From Sphingobium sp. AP50 (lineage in GTDB: Bacteria > Pseudomonadota > Alphaproteobacteria > Sphingomonadales > Sphingomonadaceae), in NCBI RefSeq assembly GCF_900109095.1, contig NZ_FNYZ01000020.1, positions 40,336-104,335 on the forward strand: DNA of 64,000 nucleotides. The letters are read 5' to 3'. Below the pieces are notes generated by a model. The model was not told where the DNA came from. It saw only the letters and a program-made list of their open reading frames with translations, and searched no databases. The stretch's first letter is position 1, and each line of letters opens with the position of its first letter. Positions 51,990 to 61,020 of the stretch are shown in pieces. The translations under genes were made by a program, and so were the position numbers.

Positions 51990-52025
51990 CCGTTCGAGTG
52001 ACTTCATATTCGGGAACAAGCAAAC

Positions 52026-52418
52026 ATGGCTAAAATCATTCACTCGATGGTTCGCGTGACGAATGAACGGGAGTCCGTTGATTTCTACAAGGCAGCCCTG
52101 GATCTCGACGTTGCAGGCAGGTTTCCGTTCGAGGATTTCACGCTCGTCTATCTGCGCAGCCCGGATAATGATTTTGAGCTTGAACTGACCATCAATCATG
52201 GCCGCGCCGAACCCTATGCCCTGGGTGAAGGGTACGGCCACATCGCCGTCGTGAGCGACGACCTGGAAGCCGAGCATGCACGGATGGAGCGCGCCGGCCT
52301 GTCACCACAGCCGATAAAGGAATTCAAGGACGAGCGCCTGCCGGCGCGGTTCTTCTTCATCAGCGATCCAGACGGTTACAAGATCGAAGTCCTGCAGAGA
52401 GGCGGCCGTTACCAATAG
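52026..52418 (+). CDS. VOC-family protein, lactoylglutathione lyase-like
   Basis: A 130-residue protein of the glyoxalase I fold: HSMVRVTNERESVDFYKAAL at the start, the metal-ligand Glu region LELTINHGR, the second His in GYGHIAVVSDD, and SDPDGYKIEVLQR at the end. The H/E/H/E pattern matches glyoxalase I, which joins methylglyoxal and glutathione. A role on another glutathione adduct is possible, given two GST genes nearby. It lies 36 nt after the cytochrome gene and may be co-transcribed. Confidence 0.87.
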   Translation: MAKIIHSMVRVTNERESVDFYKAALDLDVAGRFPFEDFTLVYLRSPDNDFELELTINHGRAEPYALGEGYGHIAVVSDDLEAEHARMERAGLSPQPIKEFKDERLPARFFFISDPDGYKIEVLQRGGRYQ

Positions 52419-52465
52419 GGTGTCCTGTAGAAGCAATACTTAATCCTATATTTGTGAGACAGCCC

Positions 52466-53002
52466 ATGCGCGTAATTGACAGGATCAACAATGTTGATCG
52501 GCGATCATTCATCGGAGGATCGGGGCTAGCCGCACTCCTGGCGACGTCGTCCGCCCTTCTCCCGGTCAAGGCACTTGCCGAACCGCTGAAGACCGTTTCG
52601 GTGGCATCCGCACCGACATTGATATTGATCGCTCGAGATCTCTTCCCGCACGACCGTCTTGGCGATGATGATTACCGAACGGCTATCATAGCGATCGATG
52701 AACAGGTTGCGGCCGATGCGAACAAGAAGGGCCTATTGCAATCGGGGACCGCATTGCTCGACGATGCGTCACGCAAGACGTTTGGCCGCCCCTATCTCGC
52801 CATCAGGCAAGAGCAGGATCGCGTCGGCATCTTGAAGACGATTGAAGGCACCGATTTCTTCAAGACCCTTCGATCCGGCCTCGTGACCGCATTGTACAAC
52901 CAGCAGCCGCTGTGGAGCCGGTTCGGTTACGAAGGATCGTCCGCAGAGCAAGGCGGCTATATCCGTCGAGGCTTCGATGACATCGATTGGCTGCCGGCCT
53001 GA
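52466..53002 (+). CDS. Tat-signal small subunit of a GMC dehydrogenase (subunit 3-like)
   Basis: A 178-residue exported protein. The N-terminus carries DRRSFIGGSGLAALLATSSA, a twin-arginine signal, ending around VKALAEP. The body (LILIARDLFPHDRLGDDDYR ... GRPYLAIRQEQDRVGILK) is like the gluconate 2-dehydrogenase subunit 3 family that helps export the flavin subunit. The C-terminal YEGSSAEQGGYIRRGFDDID is also typical. ATG 52466 was chosen over GTG 52454. The GMC gene follows 20 nt later, so the two form one complex; the protein has no lipobox, unlike its counterpart at 9444. Confidence 0.82.
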   Translation: MRVIDRINNVDRRSFIGGSGLAALLATSSALLPVKALAEPLKTVSVASAPTLILIARDLFPHDRLGDDDYRTAIIAIDEQVAADANKKGLLQSGTALLDDASRKTFGRPYLAIRQEQDRVGILKTIEGTDFFKTLRSGLVTALYNQQPLWSRFGYEGSSAEQGGYIRRGFDDIDWLPA

Positions 53003-53022
53003 ACAGGGCAGAGGGATATTCC

Positions 53023-54594
53023 ATGACAGCGAAATTTGATCTGAATGACGACGATGTGGTCGTCATCGTCGGCTCGGGCGCGGGCGGCGGCACCTTGGCC
53101 AACGCATTGGCACAGAAGGGCATCAAGGTCGTGTGCCTTGAAGCGGGCCAGCGGTACGAGATCGCCGATTTCATCAATGATGAGTGGGAAAGTTTCGCGC
53201 AGCTTGCCTGGACCGACCGCCGTACGACGTCGGGATCCTGGCGGGTCGCGACCGATTTCCCCGAGCTTCCGGCATGGATCGTCAAGGCCGTTGGCGGCAC
53301 GACCACGCACTGGGCTGGCGCATCCTTGCGCTTTCAGGATCATGAGTGGAAGGCGCGCACGACCTATGGCGCCGTCGCCGGCGCTGCCCTCCTCGACTGG
53401 CCGCTGGATGCAGCCGAAATGGCACCTTGGTATGCGGCAGCAGAATTTAGAATGGGCACAACCGGCACCCATGGGATACCCCGACTGCCTGGCAATAACA
53501 ATTTCAAGGTCTTCCACGCCGGCGCCACCAAGATCGGCTACAAGGAGGTTCACACCGGCAACATGTCGATCAACAGCCAGCCGCGAGACGACCGTGGCAG
53601 CTGCCAGCAGATCGGCTTCTGCTTTCAGGGGTGCAAGTCCGGCGCGAAATGGTCCACGCTCTATACCGAGATTCCCAAGGGCGAGGCGACCGGCAAGCTT
53701 GAGGTGCGTTCGCAAGCGCACGTCCTGCGCATCGAACATGATGCACGCGGACGGGCAGCAGCCGCTGTCTACGTCGACGCTGATGGCCAGATACAGCGCC
53801 AGAAGGCCCGCGCGGTAGCGATCGCTGGCAATTCGATCGAAAGCCCGAGACTATTGCTCAATTCCGCAAGCTCTATGTTCCCGCATGGTCTTGGTAATGG
53901 CGCCGGACATGTCGGGCGCCATTATATGCGCCACACGACCGGCACGGTGTGGGGCATTTTCGACAAGCCCGTCCACATGTACCGCGGCACCACCATGGCT
54001 GGCGTTGTACGAGACGAGGCTCATCACGATCCGTCGCGGGGCTATGTCGGCGGCTTCGAAATGGAAACCATTTCCCTCGGCCTTCCCTTCATGGCCGCGT
54101 TCATAAATCCTGGCGCTTGGGGTCGCGACGTCAGTTCGGCGCTCGATCACTATGATCATATGGCTGGGCTCTGGATTGTCGGCGAAGACATGCCGCAGGC
54201 CAACAACCGGGTAACGCTCAACACCGAAGTCAAGGATCAGCACGGCATGCCTGTGGCCAATGTGAATTATGACGATCACGACAACGATCTGGCAATGCGC
54301 GCCCACGCGTACAAACAGGGGGAAGCCATCTATACTGCCGCAGGTGCAACGCGCACGATCATCACGCCGCCTTATCCGTCGACCCACAATCTTGGCACCA
54401 ACCGGATGAGCGCTCGTCCGGAAGACGGCGTCGTCAACCGCTGGGGTCAGTCTCACGAAGTGAGGAATCTGTTCATCTCGGACGGCAGCCAGTTCACGAC
54501 CAGTGCCGCTGAAAACCCGACACTTACAATCGTCGCGCTGGCGCTCCGCCAAGCGGAGCATCTCGCCAGCCTCATAAACCGGAATGAAGTCTGA
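53023..54594 (+). CDS. GMC-family FAD dehydrogenase with predicted 3Fe-4S motif (second copy)
   Basis: A 523-residue catalytic subunit. FAD loop IVGSGAGGGTLANALA at residues 15-30; C194-x5-C200-x3-C204 in the same spacing as in the first GMC gene and FAD glucose dehydrogenase. The C-terminus shows NLGTNRMSARPEDG and SDGSQFTTSAAENPTLTI, where the usual His-Asn active-site end is changed in detail (HNLGTNRM in place of HEMGGARM), so substrate choice should differ from the first copy. ATG 53023 has CAGAGGG upstream. Export with the Tat subunit and electron transfer to the neighbouring cytochrome c are inferred. Confidence 0.9.
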   Translation: MTAKFDLNDDDVVVIVGSGAGGGTLANALAQKGIKVVCLEAGQRYEIADFINDEWESFAQLAWTDRRTTSGSWRVATDFPELPAWIVKAVGGTTTHWAGASLRFQDHEWKARTTYGAVAGAALLDWPLDAAEMAPWYAAAEFRMGTTGTHGIPRLPGNNNFKVFHAGATKIGYKEVHTGNMSINSQPRDDRGSCQQIGFCFQGCKSGAKWSTLYTEIPKGEATGKLEVRSQAHVLRIEHDARGRAAAAVYVDADGQIQRQKARAVAIAGNSIESPRLLLNSASSMFPHGLGNGAGHVGRHYMRHTTGTVWGIFDKPVHMYRGTTMAGVVRDEAHHDPSRGYVGGFEMETISLGLPFMAAFINPGAWGRDVSSALDHYDHMAGLWIVGEDMPQANNRVTLNTEVKDQHGMPVANVNYDDHDNDLAMRAHAYKQGEAIYTAAGATRTIITPPYPSTHNLGTNRMSARPEDGVVNRWGQSHEVRNLFISDGSQFTTSAAENPTLTIVALALRQAEHLASLINRNEV

Positions 54595-54598
54595 CCTT

Positions 54599-55963
54599 AT
54601 GCCTGATACACAACAAACACCGACCTCGCGCTATGATCTCATCGTCGTTGGCGCTGGCTCAGGCGGCGTGCGGGCAGCGCGGGTTGCTTCCAGCCACGGC
54701 GCGCGCGTTGCACTCATCGAGGAACATCGCGTGGGGGGGACGTGCGTGATACGCGGCTGCGTGCCCAAGAAGCTACTCGTCTATGGCGCGCATTTCGCGG
54801 AAGATCTCCGTGATGCGCGTCAGTTCGGCTGGGATGTGCCTCCATGCCGTTTCGATTGGCCGGTGCTGCGCGATCGGGTCCTTCAGGAAGTCAGCCGACT
54901 GGAAGGCCTCTATAAATCGTCGCTAACGTCTGCCGGCGTCGAACTGATCCAGGGCCGCGCAAGACTGGCGGATGCCAATCGCGTAGTGCTCGATGACGGT
55001 CAATCGCTTGAGGCTGATCGCATCTTGCTAGCTACAGGTGCGTGGCCAGCGCGTCCCGATTGTCCAGGCGCGGAATATGGGATCACTTCAAATGAGGTCT
55101 TCCACCTTGACGCTCTGCCTCGCCGGATTCTGATTGCCGGCGGTGGCTACATTGCCAATGAATTCGCAGGCATATTCCATGAGTTCGGCTCTGAGGTCAC
55201 GTTGATGACGCGCGGTGACGCGATCCTGCGCGGCTATGATGCGGAACTGTGCCAGCGCCTGCAGGAAATATCGATCGCAAAGGGAATATCCTTCCGCTTC
55301 CATGCAGCTTTCCAAGAGATAGAGAAGCGTTCCGACGGCTCATTGGTCGCGCATATCGTCGGGCAGGCCCCCATAGAGGCCGACGCGATCCTTTTTGCCA
55401 TAGGCCGCGTGCCCAAAAGCTTCGATCTGGGTCTGGAGGAAGCAGGCATCGCCTTGGATGGGCACGGCGCTATCCGGATCGACGCCCAATATCGAACCAA
55501 CCTGCCCAGCGTGTTCGCGGTTGGCGATGTGACCAATCGGGTTCAACTCACTCCCGTGGCGATCCGCGAGGGACAAAGCTTTGCCGATGCCCAATTTGGC
55601 GGGCAGCCGTCCGCAGTCGATTATGAGCATATACCCAGCGCGGTGTTCAGCCATCCGCCAATGGCTGGCGTCGGCCTGACCGAAGCGGGCGCCCAATCCC
55701 TCGGCCGGCCGATCAAAATCTATCGGTCCAGCTTCAAACCGATGAAGAATGTGCTTGCCGGACGTGACGAGCGGGCATTGTACAAGATGATCGTGGATGC
55801 TGAAACCGACCATGTCCTCGGCATTCATATGATAGGTCCGGATGCGCCGGAATTGCTGCAGGTGGCAGCCATTGCGGTGAAGGCCGGCCTTCGCAAGGCG
55901 GACTTCGACCAGACCGTCGCGCTGCATCCATCAATGGCCGAGGAGCTCGTGCTGCTGCGCTGA
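54599..55963 (+). CDS. gor: Glutathione-disulfide reductase
   Basis: A 454-residue flavoprotein disulfide reductase. FAD loop LIVVGAGSGGVRAARVAS, redox cysteines C49 and C54 in GGTCVIRGCVPKK, NAD(P) loop ILIAGGGYIANEFAG (with an arginine-rich strand absent, so NADPH preference is unsure), FAVGDVTNR, and the C-terminal catalytic His-Glu in VALHPSMAEELV. It regenerates reduced glutathione. ATG 54599 follows the GMC stop by 4 nt; an ATG at 54584 overlaps it. Its place in a region with two GSTs and VOC proteins suggests it serves glutathione-consuming catabolism here. Confidence 0.93.
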   Translation: MPDTQQTPTSRYDLIVVGAGSGGVRAARVASSHGARVALIEEHRVGGTCVIRGCVPKKLLVYGAHFAEDLRDARQFGWDVPPCRFDWPVLRDRVLQEVSRLEGLYKSSLTSAGVELIQGRARLADANRVVLDDGQSLEADRILLATGAWPARPDCPGAEYGITSNEVFHLDALPRRILIAGGGYIANEFAGIFHEFGSEVTLMTRGDAILRGYDAELCQRLQEISIAKGISFRFHAAFQEIEKRSDGSLVAHIVGQAPIEADAILFAIGRVPKSFDLGLEEAGIALDGHGAIRIDAQYRTNLPSVFAVGDVTNRVQLTPVAIREGQSFADAQFGGQPSAVDYEHIPSAVFSHPPMAGVGLTEAGAQSLGRPIKIYRSSFKPMKNVLAGRDERALYKMIVDAETDHVLGIHMIGPDAPELLQVAAIAVKAGLRKADFDQTVALHPSMAEELVLLR

Positions 55964-56070
55964 GCGCTGATGCAATTTCGCAACGCGGGGCATGACGGCG
56001 TGTTCGAAATCCCACGCTGATCAATCAACGGGGTGCGTCGGGTGACCCCGCCAATTCAAGGAGCAAGATC

Positions 56071-56907
56071 ATGAGAAGCTGGTTCATTACGGGCGCCAAT
56101 CGAGGCATGGGCCTGGAGATCGCGCGCACGGCCCTTGCGGCCGGCGATCAAGTCGTCGCCGCGTCACGCAAGCCGGACGACGTGAGGGCCGCCCTCGGCG
56201 ACCATGGCGAGCGTCTCCTGGCCGTGCCGCTGGACGTGACGAACGCGGATGAAGCGCAAGAGGCTGTCAAAGCTGCTGTAGCCAGATTTGGTGGTATCGA
56301 CGTCCTCGTCAACAATGCCGGCTTCGCCCAGATTGGCCCGTTCGAGGCGAATTCGCATGAGCAGGTTCAACGGCAGTTCGATACCAACGTCTTCGGCACG
56401 TTTCATGTGACCCGAGCCGCCCTCCCCGTCATGCGCGCCCAGCGGTCTGGACATATCTTCACGATATCGTCCCTCGTCGGCCTCGTCGGCTTCGGAAATT
56501 CCTCTCTCTACTGCGCAACGAAATTCGCTTTGGAGGGGTGGTCGGAATCGATCGGTCAGGAACTGGCCGAGTTCGGCATCAAGGTGACGCTGCTCGAACC
56601 AGGACAGTTCCGGACCGATTTCCTGGATCAAAGCTCGGTCAGGTTCGCGAGCCTGTCAATCGACGATTACATGGCGAGCGATGACGCACACAAGGCCGCG
56701 TTGGCGGATTTCAATCACCAGCAGATCGGAGACCCATCCAAAATGGGGGACATCATCCTGGCTATACTCGATGCGAAGGAGACGCCGGTTCGCGTTGCGG
56801 TTGGCTCGGATGCTCTTGCTACTCTGCATGGTCGAGGCGACACTTTCCATGCACAAGCGGATGCATGGCGCGCGCTTTCGCTGAGCACCGATTTCCCCAC
56901 CGGTTGA
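56071..56907 (+). CDS. Short-chain dehydrogenase/reductase
   Basis: A 278-residue SDR of the ketoreductase/RDH-like group: WFITGANRGMGLEIART at the start, DVLVNNAGFAQ, and catalytic YCATKFALEG after FTISSLVG. The C-terminal extension (KMGDIILAILDAKETPVRVA) is typical of a subgroup with an added tail. CAAGGAGCAAGATC gives a clear ribosome site before the ATG. A 108-nt gap after the glutathione reductase and a strong hairpin after the stop suggest it ends this rightward unit. Substrate unknown. Confidence 0.93.
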   Translation: MRSWFITGANRGMGLEIARTALAAGDQVVAASRKPDDVRAALGDHGERLLAVPLDVTNADEAQEAVKAAVARFGGIDVLVNNAGFAQIGPFEANSHEQVQRQFDTNVFGTFHVTRAALPVMRAQRSGHIFTISSLVGLVGFGNSSLYCATKFALEGWSESIGQELAEFGIKVTLLEPGQFRTDFLDQSSVRFASLSIDDYMASDDAHKAALADFNHQQIGDPSKMGDIILAILDAKETPVRVAVGSDALATLHGRGDTFHAQADAWRALSLSTDFPTG

Positions 56908-56932
56908 CCTTGTCGGAGGCTCGAAGCGATTT

Positions 56933-56969
56933 GATATGGGGCGCTTGCTGGTAGCAGGCGCCCCATATC
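56933..56969. terminator. Strong hairpin between convergent genes
   Basis: GATATGGGGCGC and GCGCCCCATATC are perfect 12-bp arms; the 13-nt loop contains a further TGCT-GGT-AGCA pairing, giving a nearly continuous stem of about 17 bp. It lies between the rightward SDR and the leftward EthD-like gene, so it can act for both. No long T-run follows on either side. Confidence 0.6.
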
Positions 56970-57009
56970 GTCTCCAGCAGAGGTCGATGATGTCAGGATC
57001 ACACACCAT

Positions 57010-57711
57010 TTAGCCATGGGCTACAACGACATCTCCCAGAAAAACGCCGGAGCCTGACTGGATGAAGTTCGCAATATCCTGCGCGATCTCCAGCCTGGCC
57101 GCTTCATCCGGGAAAAATTGATCCCAGTCCTCGACCGTCCGGAACGAAAAGTCGGCATAGCCATCAACCGGGGTTGCCCCCTCGGACCAGGACATGACTT
57201 CATCGACCCAATTGCGCTCATATTTGGTGAGGCTCGCGTGAACGCGAAGCGCTGTCGAGACATGCTCATCCCAATGACGACGCGCTTCTGCTCCGGGCAG
57301 CCCGGCTCGCCAGGAGACGGGTGTCACATAGGTGAGCGCAGGGCGCGCCCCTTCGTTACCCGCCTCCGCAAATCTTGGATCCTTCTCAAGCATCGGTGTC
57401 ACACGATAGCTGACGAAGGTGGCGTCCTTGCTGCGCAATAGCGGTTCGACCAGACGAACTGTCCGCCGGAAATCCTCCGCTGTCACGAACCAGCTTTCAA
57501 GCATCACATGATAGGCAACATGTGCGGGGTCGCTCGGATCGCCGCGCCGCTCCGGGAGCTGGCCCGGCGCTGGCTGCGACAGTCGAACCACGGCCGAGGC
57601 GAGGCCGACGCCAGCCTCGACAAAGCGCTGAAAATAATCAGTGGTGAACCAAGTCTGGAATGCAGGTACATCCTCTCCAGAGGGCGCGGCCACAAAGGTC
57701 GTAAATTTCAT
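57010..57711 (-). CDS. EthD/dimeric alpha-beta barrel protein
   Basis: A 233-residue protein that appears to hold two ferredoxin-like alpha-beta barrel repeats: the first in MKFTTFVAAPSGEDVPAFQT, the second in PGAEARRHWDEHVSTALRVH, which has the EthD-type H-W-x-x-H spacing. EthD-like proteins are accessory or catalytic in diverse degradation gene clusters. CGGAGAAG precedes the ATG. It lies 17 nt after the PQQ dehydrogenase stop and likely shares its transcript. No reaction can be assigned. Confidence 0.7.
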   Translation of the reverse strand: MKFTTFVAAPSGEDVPAFQTWFTTDYFQRFVEAGVGLASAVVRLSQPAPGQLPERRGDPSDPAHVAYHVMLESWFVTAEDFRRTVRLVEPLLRSKDATFVSYRVTPMLEKDPRFAEAGNEGARPALTYVTPVSWRAGLPGAEARRHWDEHVSTALRVHASLTKYERNWVDEVMSWSEGATPVDGYADFSFRTVEDWDQFFPDEAARLEIAQDIANFIQSGSGVFLGDVVVAHG

Positions 57712-57728
57712 CGATGCTTCTCCGGGTT

Positions 57729-60197
57729 CTAGCGATCTTTATCACCCAAACTGTACGCGACGATGTAGTCGCCCATTCTGGACCGCAGGGGCAAAGACCC
57801 TCCTGCTGCAATGACGACCATCTGGCGACCCGAGCGCGTCAGATAGGTTGCGGGCGATGCGTGACCGCCGGCGGGCAGCTTCGTCTCCCAAAGGAGCTTG
57901 CCACTGGCAGTTTCAAATGCGCGGAAATAGGCGTCCTGGCTGGCCCCGATGAAGGTAAGGCCCGTTGCGGTGGTCAGTGATCCGCCCTGAAGCGGCGTGC
58001 CCACACGCAGAGAAAGATGTGACCGAAAGCCCATAGGTCCGCTTTCCTCTGCGCTGCCGATGGGCTGGGTCCAAACCAGCTTGCCTGTTCGCAGGTTGAC
58101 GGCCGACAATACGCCATAAGGCGGCTGTTGGCATGGAATACCGAGCGGCGACAGGAAGGGGTTTAGTTCGACACCGACTGGTGTGCCCTGTTGAGCCGCC
58201 AGCGAAGGATGCCCGCCAGTCGAAGTCCCGATCTTTGACCAGATGGTGGGCCGTATTCCTGCACGTTGACGCTCGGCATCGGGTATCAGCCGTGCATAAG
58301 TTGCCAAGCGCAGCGAGCCGACAATCGCAACGTTGCGCCTGGGGTCGATCGAGACTCCGCCCCAGTTACTTCCCCCCATATAGCCGGGGTAGATGATGAA
58401 GGGGGACACGCCTGGCGGCGTGAATTCGCCCTCGAAGCGGGCCTCCTTGAAGCGGATACGGCACCAGAGCTGATCGAGCGCGGTGACACCCCACATGTCT
58501 CGTTCGGTGAGTGGCGGCCCGCTGAAGACAGGCAGGTCCGTGGAGTAAGGCTGGCTGGGCGACAGACGCTCACCCTCCACAATCCCGCCCTGCGGAACCT
58601 GGCGTTCAACCACCGTGGAAAGCGGCTTGCCGGTTCTTCGATCGAGGAGAAACAGTTGACCTCGCTTGGTGGCCTGCACGAGCGCTTGCACGCTCGATGA
58701 GCCTCTTGGAATGTCTACGAGACTGGGCGAGAGGACATCATAGTCCCATAGATCATGGTGGACCGTCTGGAACGACCAGCGCACAGTGCCGGTCCGTGCA
58801 TCCAACGCGACGATGGAGCTCCCGTACTTCTCGTCAAACGGGCGTCGTCGCCCCCCGAAATGATCTGGCGGCGCCCCACCCAGCGGGACGTAGACAAGCC
58901 CAAGCGCCTCATCCGCCGCCATGGGCGCCCAACTGTTGGGCGTCGATGGCGTGTAGGACTCGCCTCCTGCGGGTGCCCCTTTACGGTCGGGGCGCCCCAT
59001 GTCCCATGCCCAGGATAGCTTTCCGGTCTTGATGTCATAGGCGCGAATGACGCCGGATGGTTCACCCCAGAATTGGTTGTCGAACACCCATCCCCCAAGC
59101 ACGACATTGCCGGCGACGGCTGTCGGTGCCGAGGTTTGATAATAATATCCGGGGCGTACCGCGCCCATGCCTTCAAGCAGGGAAACCTCGCCGGCCTTAC
59201 CAAAGCTCGCGCATTTCCGACCGGTACGGGCATCGAGAGCTATGAGCCTGGCATCGACGGTGTTCGTCAAAATGCGCTCCGGGCAGTGCTGGTCATTGAC
59301 CCTGGCAAAAGCCAGGCCGCGGCAGGCCGCGACGGGGACTTCCCGAATGTCCGCACCTGATCGGAAGCGCCATTGCTCCTTGCCGCTTTCGGCATCCAGC
59401 GCGATGACGTCGCTGTAGCCCGTGCAAGCGTACAGCATATTCCCGATCTTGAGCGGCGTCATTTCAAGGGCGGACGGCTTCCCGAGGCCAGCGGGGGTCG
59501 GCCCGACCCGATATGTCCACGCCACCTTCAGCTTGTCGACATTGGCTGGCGTGATCTGGTTCAGCGCGCTCGACCGATGAGCACCGGCATCGCCGCCATA
59601 ATAGGCCCAATCGGCATCGGCCATGCCACCGCCGGCCGGACGCGCCTCGTCTGCCGTTCCTACGCCAGCCTGAAAGGCCGGGTCGATGGGAGACGGGACG
59701 AAAAGAACATGTACCACAGCGCCGAAGGCGACAGCGGTCACAGCGGCCGCAATTGCCGTCAAGCGTGCGCGCCTGGTGCGATGTCGCACGTCAGCCCCTC
59801 GCGCCACATTCTGACCCGCTTTCCCCCAAAAGATCAAAGGCAGACCGAGCACGACAGGCGGGATGATACGGGGCGCAAGTGCCCAACCGTTGCTGCCTGC
59901 TTCAGCGACCGCCCAGGCAAGAGTTACCAGCAACATCAGGGCATATAGCCGGACGCCCCCCTTTCGCCTCATGGCGATCAGGCCGCCTGCGGCCAGCGTA
60001 GCACCTCCCGCAAGCGCATAATAGAAGGAACCACCGAGCCAGATCAGCCTGGCCCCTCCGAGCAGCAAGGCGCCGCCCACAAGCATGAGGACAATGGCAT
60101 AGAGGAAGATAATCGCGCGCAATGCGAGACTTTCCCGTCGCTCCCTGACGGCTGCCACGCCAGCCGGATTCACAAGGCGAGTCTCACGATCAGGCAT
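57729..60197 (-). CDS. gcd: Membrane-bound PQQ-dependent dehydrogenase, glucose dehydrogenase type
   Basis: An 822-residue quinoprotein. Residues about 25-140 hold five hydrophobic segments, the membrane anchor of this family; the periplasmic rest is an eight-bladed propeller with tryptophan-docking repeats such as ALDAESGKEQWRF, AYDIKTGKLSWAW and ALDARTGTVRWSFQ. The PQQ-ring and active-site region WDYDVLSPS is present. It oxidises glucose or another aldose or polyol in the periplasm and passes electrons to ubiquinone. PQQ synthesis genes are not in the window, so the cofactor must come from elsewhere. Its ATG overlaps the end of the LysR gene by 8 nt, and the EthD-like gene follows. Confidence 0.92.
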   Translation of the reverse strand: MPDRETRLVNPAGVAAVRERRESLALRAIIFLYAIVLMLVGGALLLGGARLIWLGGSFYYALAGGATLAAGGLIAMRRKGGVRLYALMLLVTLAWAVAEAGSNGWALAPRIIPPVVLGLPLIFWGKAGQNVARGADVRHRTRRARLTAIAAAVTAVAFGAVVHVLFVPSPIDPAFQAGVGTADEARPAGGGMADADWAYYGGDAGAHRSSALNQITPANVDKLKVAWTYRVGPTPAGLGKPSALEMTPLKIGNMLYACTGYSDVIALDAESGKEQWRFRSGADIREVPVAACRGLAFARVNDQHCPERILTNTVDARLIALDARTGRKCASFGKAGEVSLLEGMGAVRPGYYYQTSAPTAVAGNVVLGGWVFDNQFWGEPSGVIRAYDIKTGKLSWAWDMGRPDRKGAPAGGESYTPSTPNSWAPMAADEALGLVYVPLGGAPPDHFGGRRRPFDEKYGSSIVALDARTGTVRWSFQTVHHDLWDYDVLSPSLVDIPRGSSSVQALVQATKRGQLFLLDRRTGKPLSTVVERQVPQGGIVEGERLSPSQPYSTDLPVFSGPPLTERDMWGVTALDQLWCRIRFKEARFEGEFTPPGVSPFIIYPGYMGGSNWGGVSIDPRRNVAIVGSLRLATYARLIPDAERQRAGIRPTIWSKIGTSTGGHPSLAAQQGTPVGVELNPFLSPLGIPCQQPPYGVLSAVNLRTGKLVWTQPIGSAEESGPMGFRSHLSLRVGTPLQGGSLTTATGLTFIGASQDAYFRAFETASGKLLWETKLPAGGHASPATYLTRSGRQMVVIAAGGSLPLRSRMGDYIVAYSLGDKDR

Positions 60198-61020
60198 CAG
60201 TGCGAACGCTCCTTATCGGTGCCCCGGCCGCACGGCTATGTCGAGCCAGTTTTGCTTCATTTGTACGTATGTTGGGTTTGGTCTGCCGCCATTGCGGCAA
60301 AGGCTTGATCAGCCGGCAGGCGACGCCGACGCTGACAGGTTCGCCCAACTGCCGCACTCGCCCGGCCGCGAGGCTGGCATGCGCCAGCATATGCGGCACG
60401 GTCGCGCGACCAAGGCCATTGGCCGCCGCCTCGATCGCCAGGCCGGCATCGGACACACAGATCGCTGACGGCTGATCCGTGTGCGGGCAGCCAGGCCATT
60501 CGATCCGCGCATCAGGTCCGCCCGCCTGCGCCTCGACCGTCACGAACAACAGCTCGCCGCGCGCGTCGCCTTCATGCTCGATGGCGCTCGCGCTCAGGCG
60601 CAAGGCCGGATCCAGATTGGCCTTGGTAAGGTCGAGTGCATCGCCCATCATTACCAGCGCCAGAGTCGAATCGAGGGCACCGGCGGTGCGCGTTGCCAGA
60701 CGGGGCTGGAGCCATTTGTCGATGATATAGTGCGTCGCGGCAATCGTCAGACTTGCCTGCATCGCCCGCACCGCTTCCTCAAATGCCAGAAAGCCTGCCC
60801 GCAGCGCATCAAGTCCGGCTTCCGTCTCCGGCGTCAGTTCCAGCCGCTTGGGCGTCCGGCGAAACAGCATGACACCCAGCATATCCTCCAGCGCGCGGAT
60901 CTGCTGCCCCACGGCAGCCGGCGTCACCGCCAGTTCGTCCGCCGCGCGGGTGAAGGACAGGTGTCGCGCCGCCGCATCCAGCACGCGCAGAGCGTTGAGC
61001 GGCAAATGGGTCCGCTTCAT
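60190..61020 (-). CDS. LysR-family transcriptional regulator (GcvA-like)
   Basis: A 276-residue regulator: N-terminal winged HTH with PLNALRVLDAAARHLSFTRAADE-type start (shown here as ALRVLDAAARHLSFTRAA) and AVGQQIRALEDMLGVMLFRR, then a shortened periplasmic-binding-like domain. The GcvA-type LTPETEAGLDALRAGF linker is present. ATG 61020 was chosen because the frame above it lies over an apaG remnant. Its stop overlaps the start of the PQQ dehydrogenase gene, so both are made from one mRNA, which is unlike the usual divergent LysR layout. Confidence 0.85.
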   Translation of the reverse strand: MKRTHLPLNALRVLDAAARHLSFTRAADELAVTPAAVGQQIRALEDMLGVMLFRRTPKRLELTPETEAGLDALRAGFLAFEEAVRAMQASLTIAATHYIIDKWLQPRLATRTAGALDSTLALVMMGDALDLTKANLDPALRLSASAIEHEGDARGELLFVTVEAQAGGPDARIEWPGCPHTDQPSAICVSDAGLAIEAAANGLGRATVPHMLAHASLAAGRVRQLGEPVSVGVACRLIKPLPQWRQTKPNIRTNEAKLARHSRAAGAPIRSVRTDA

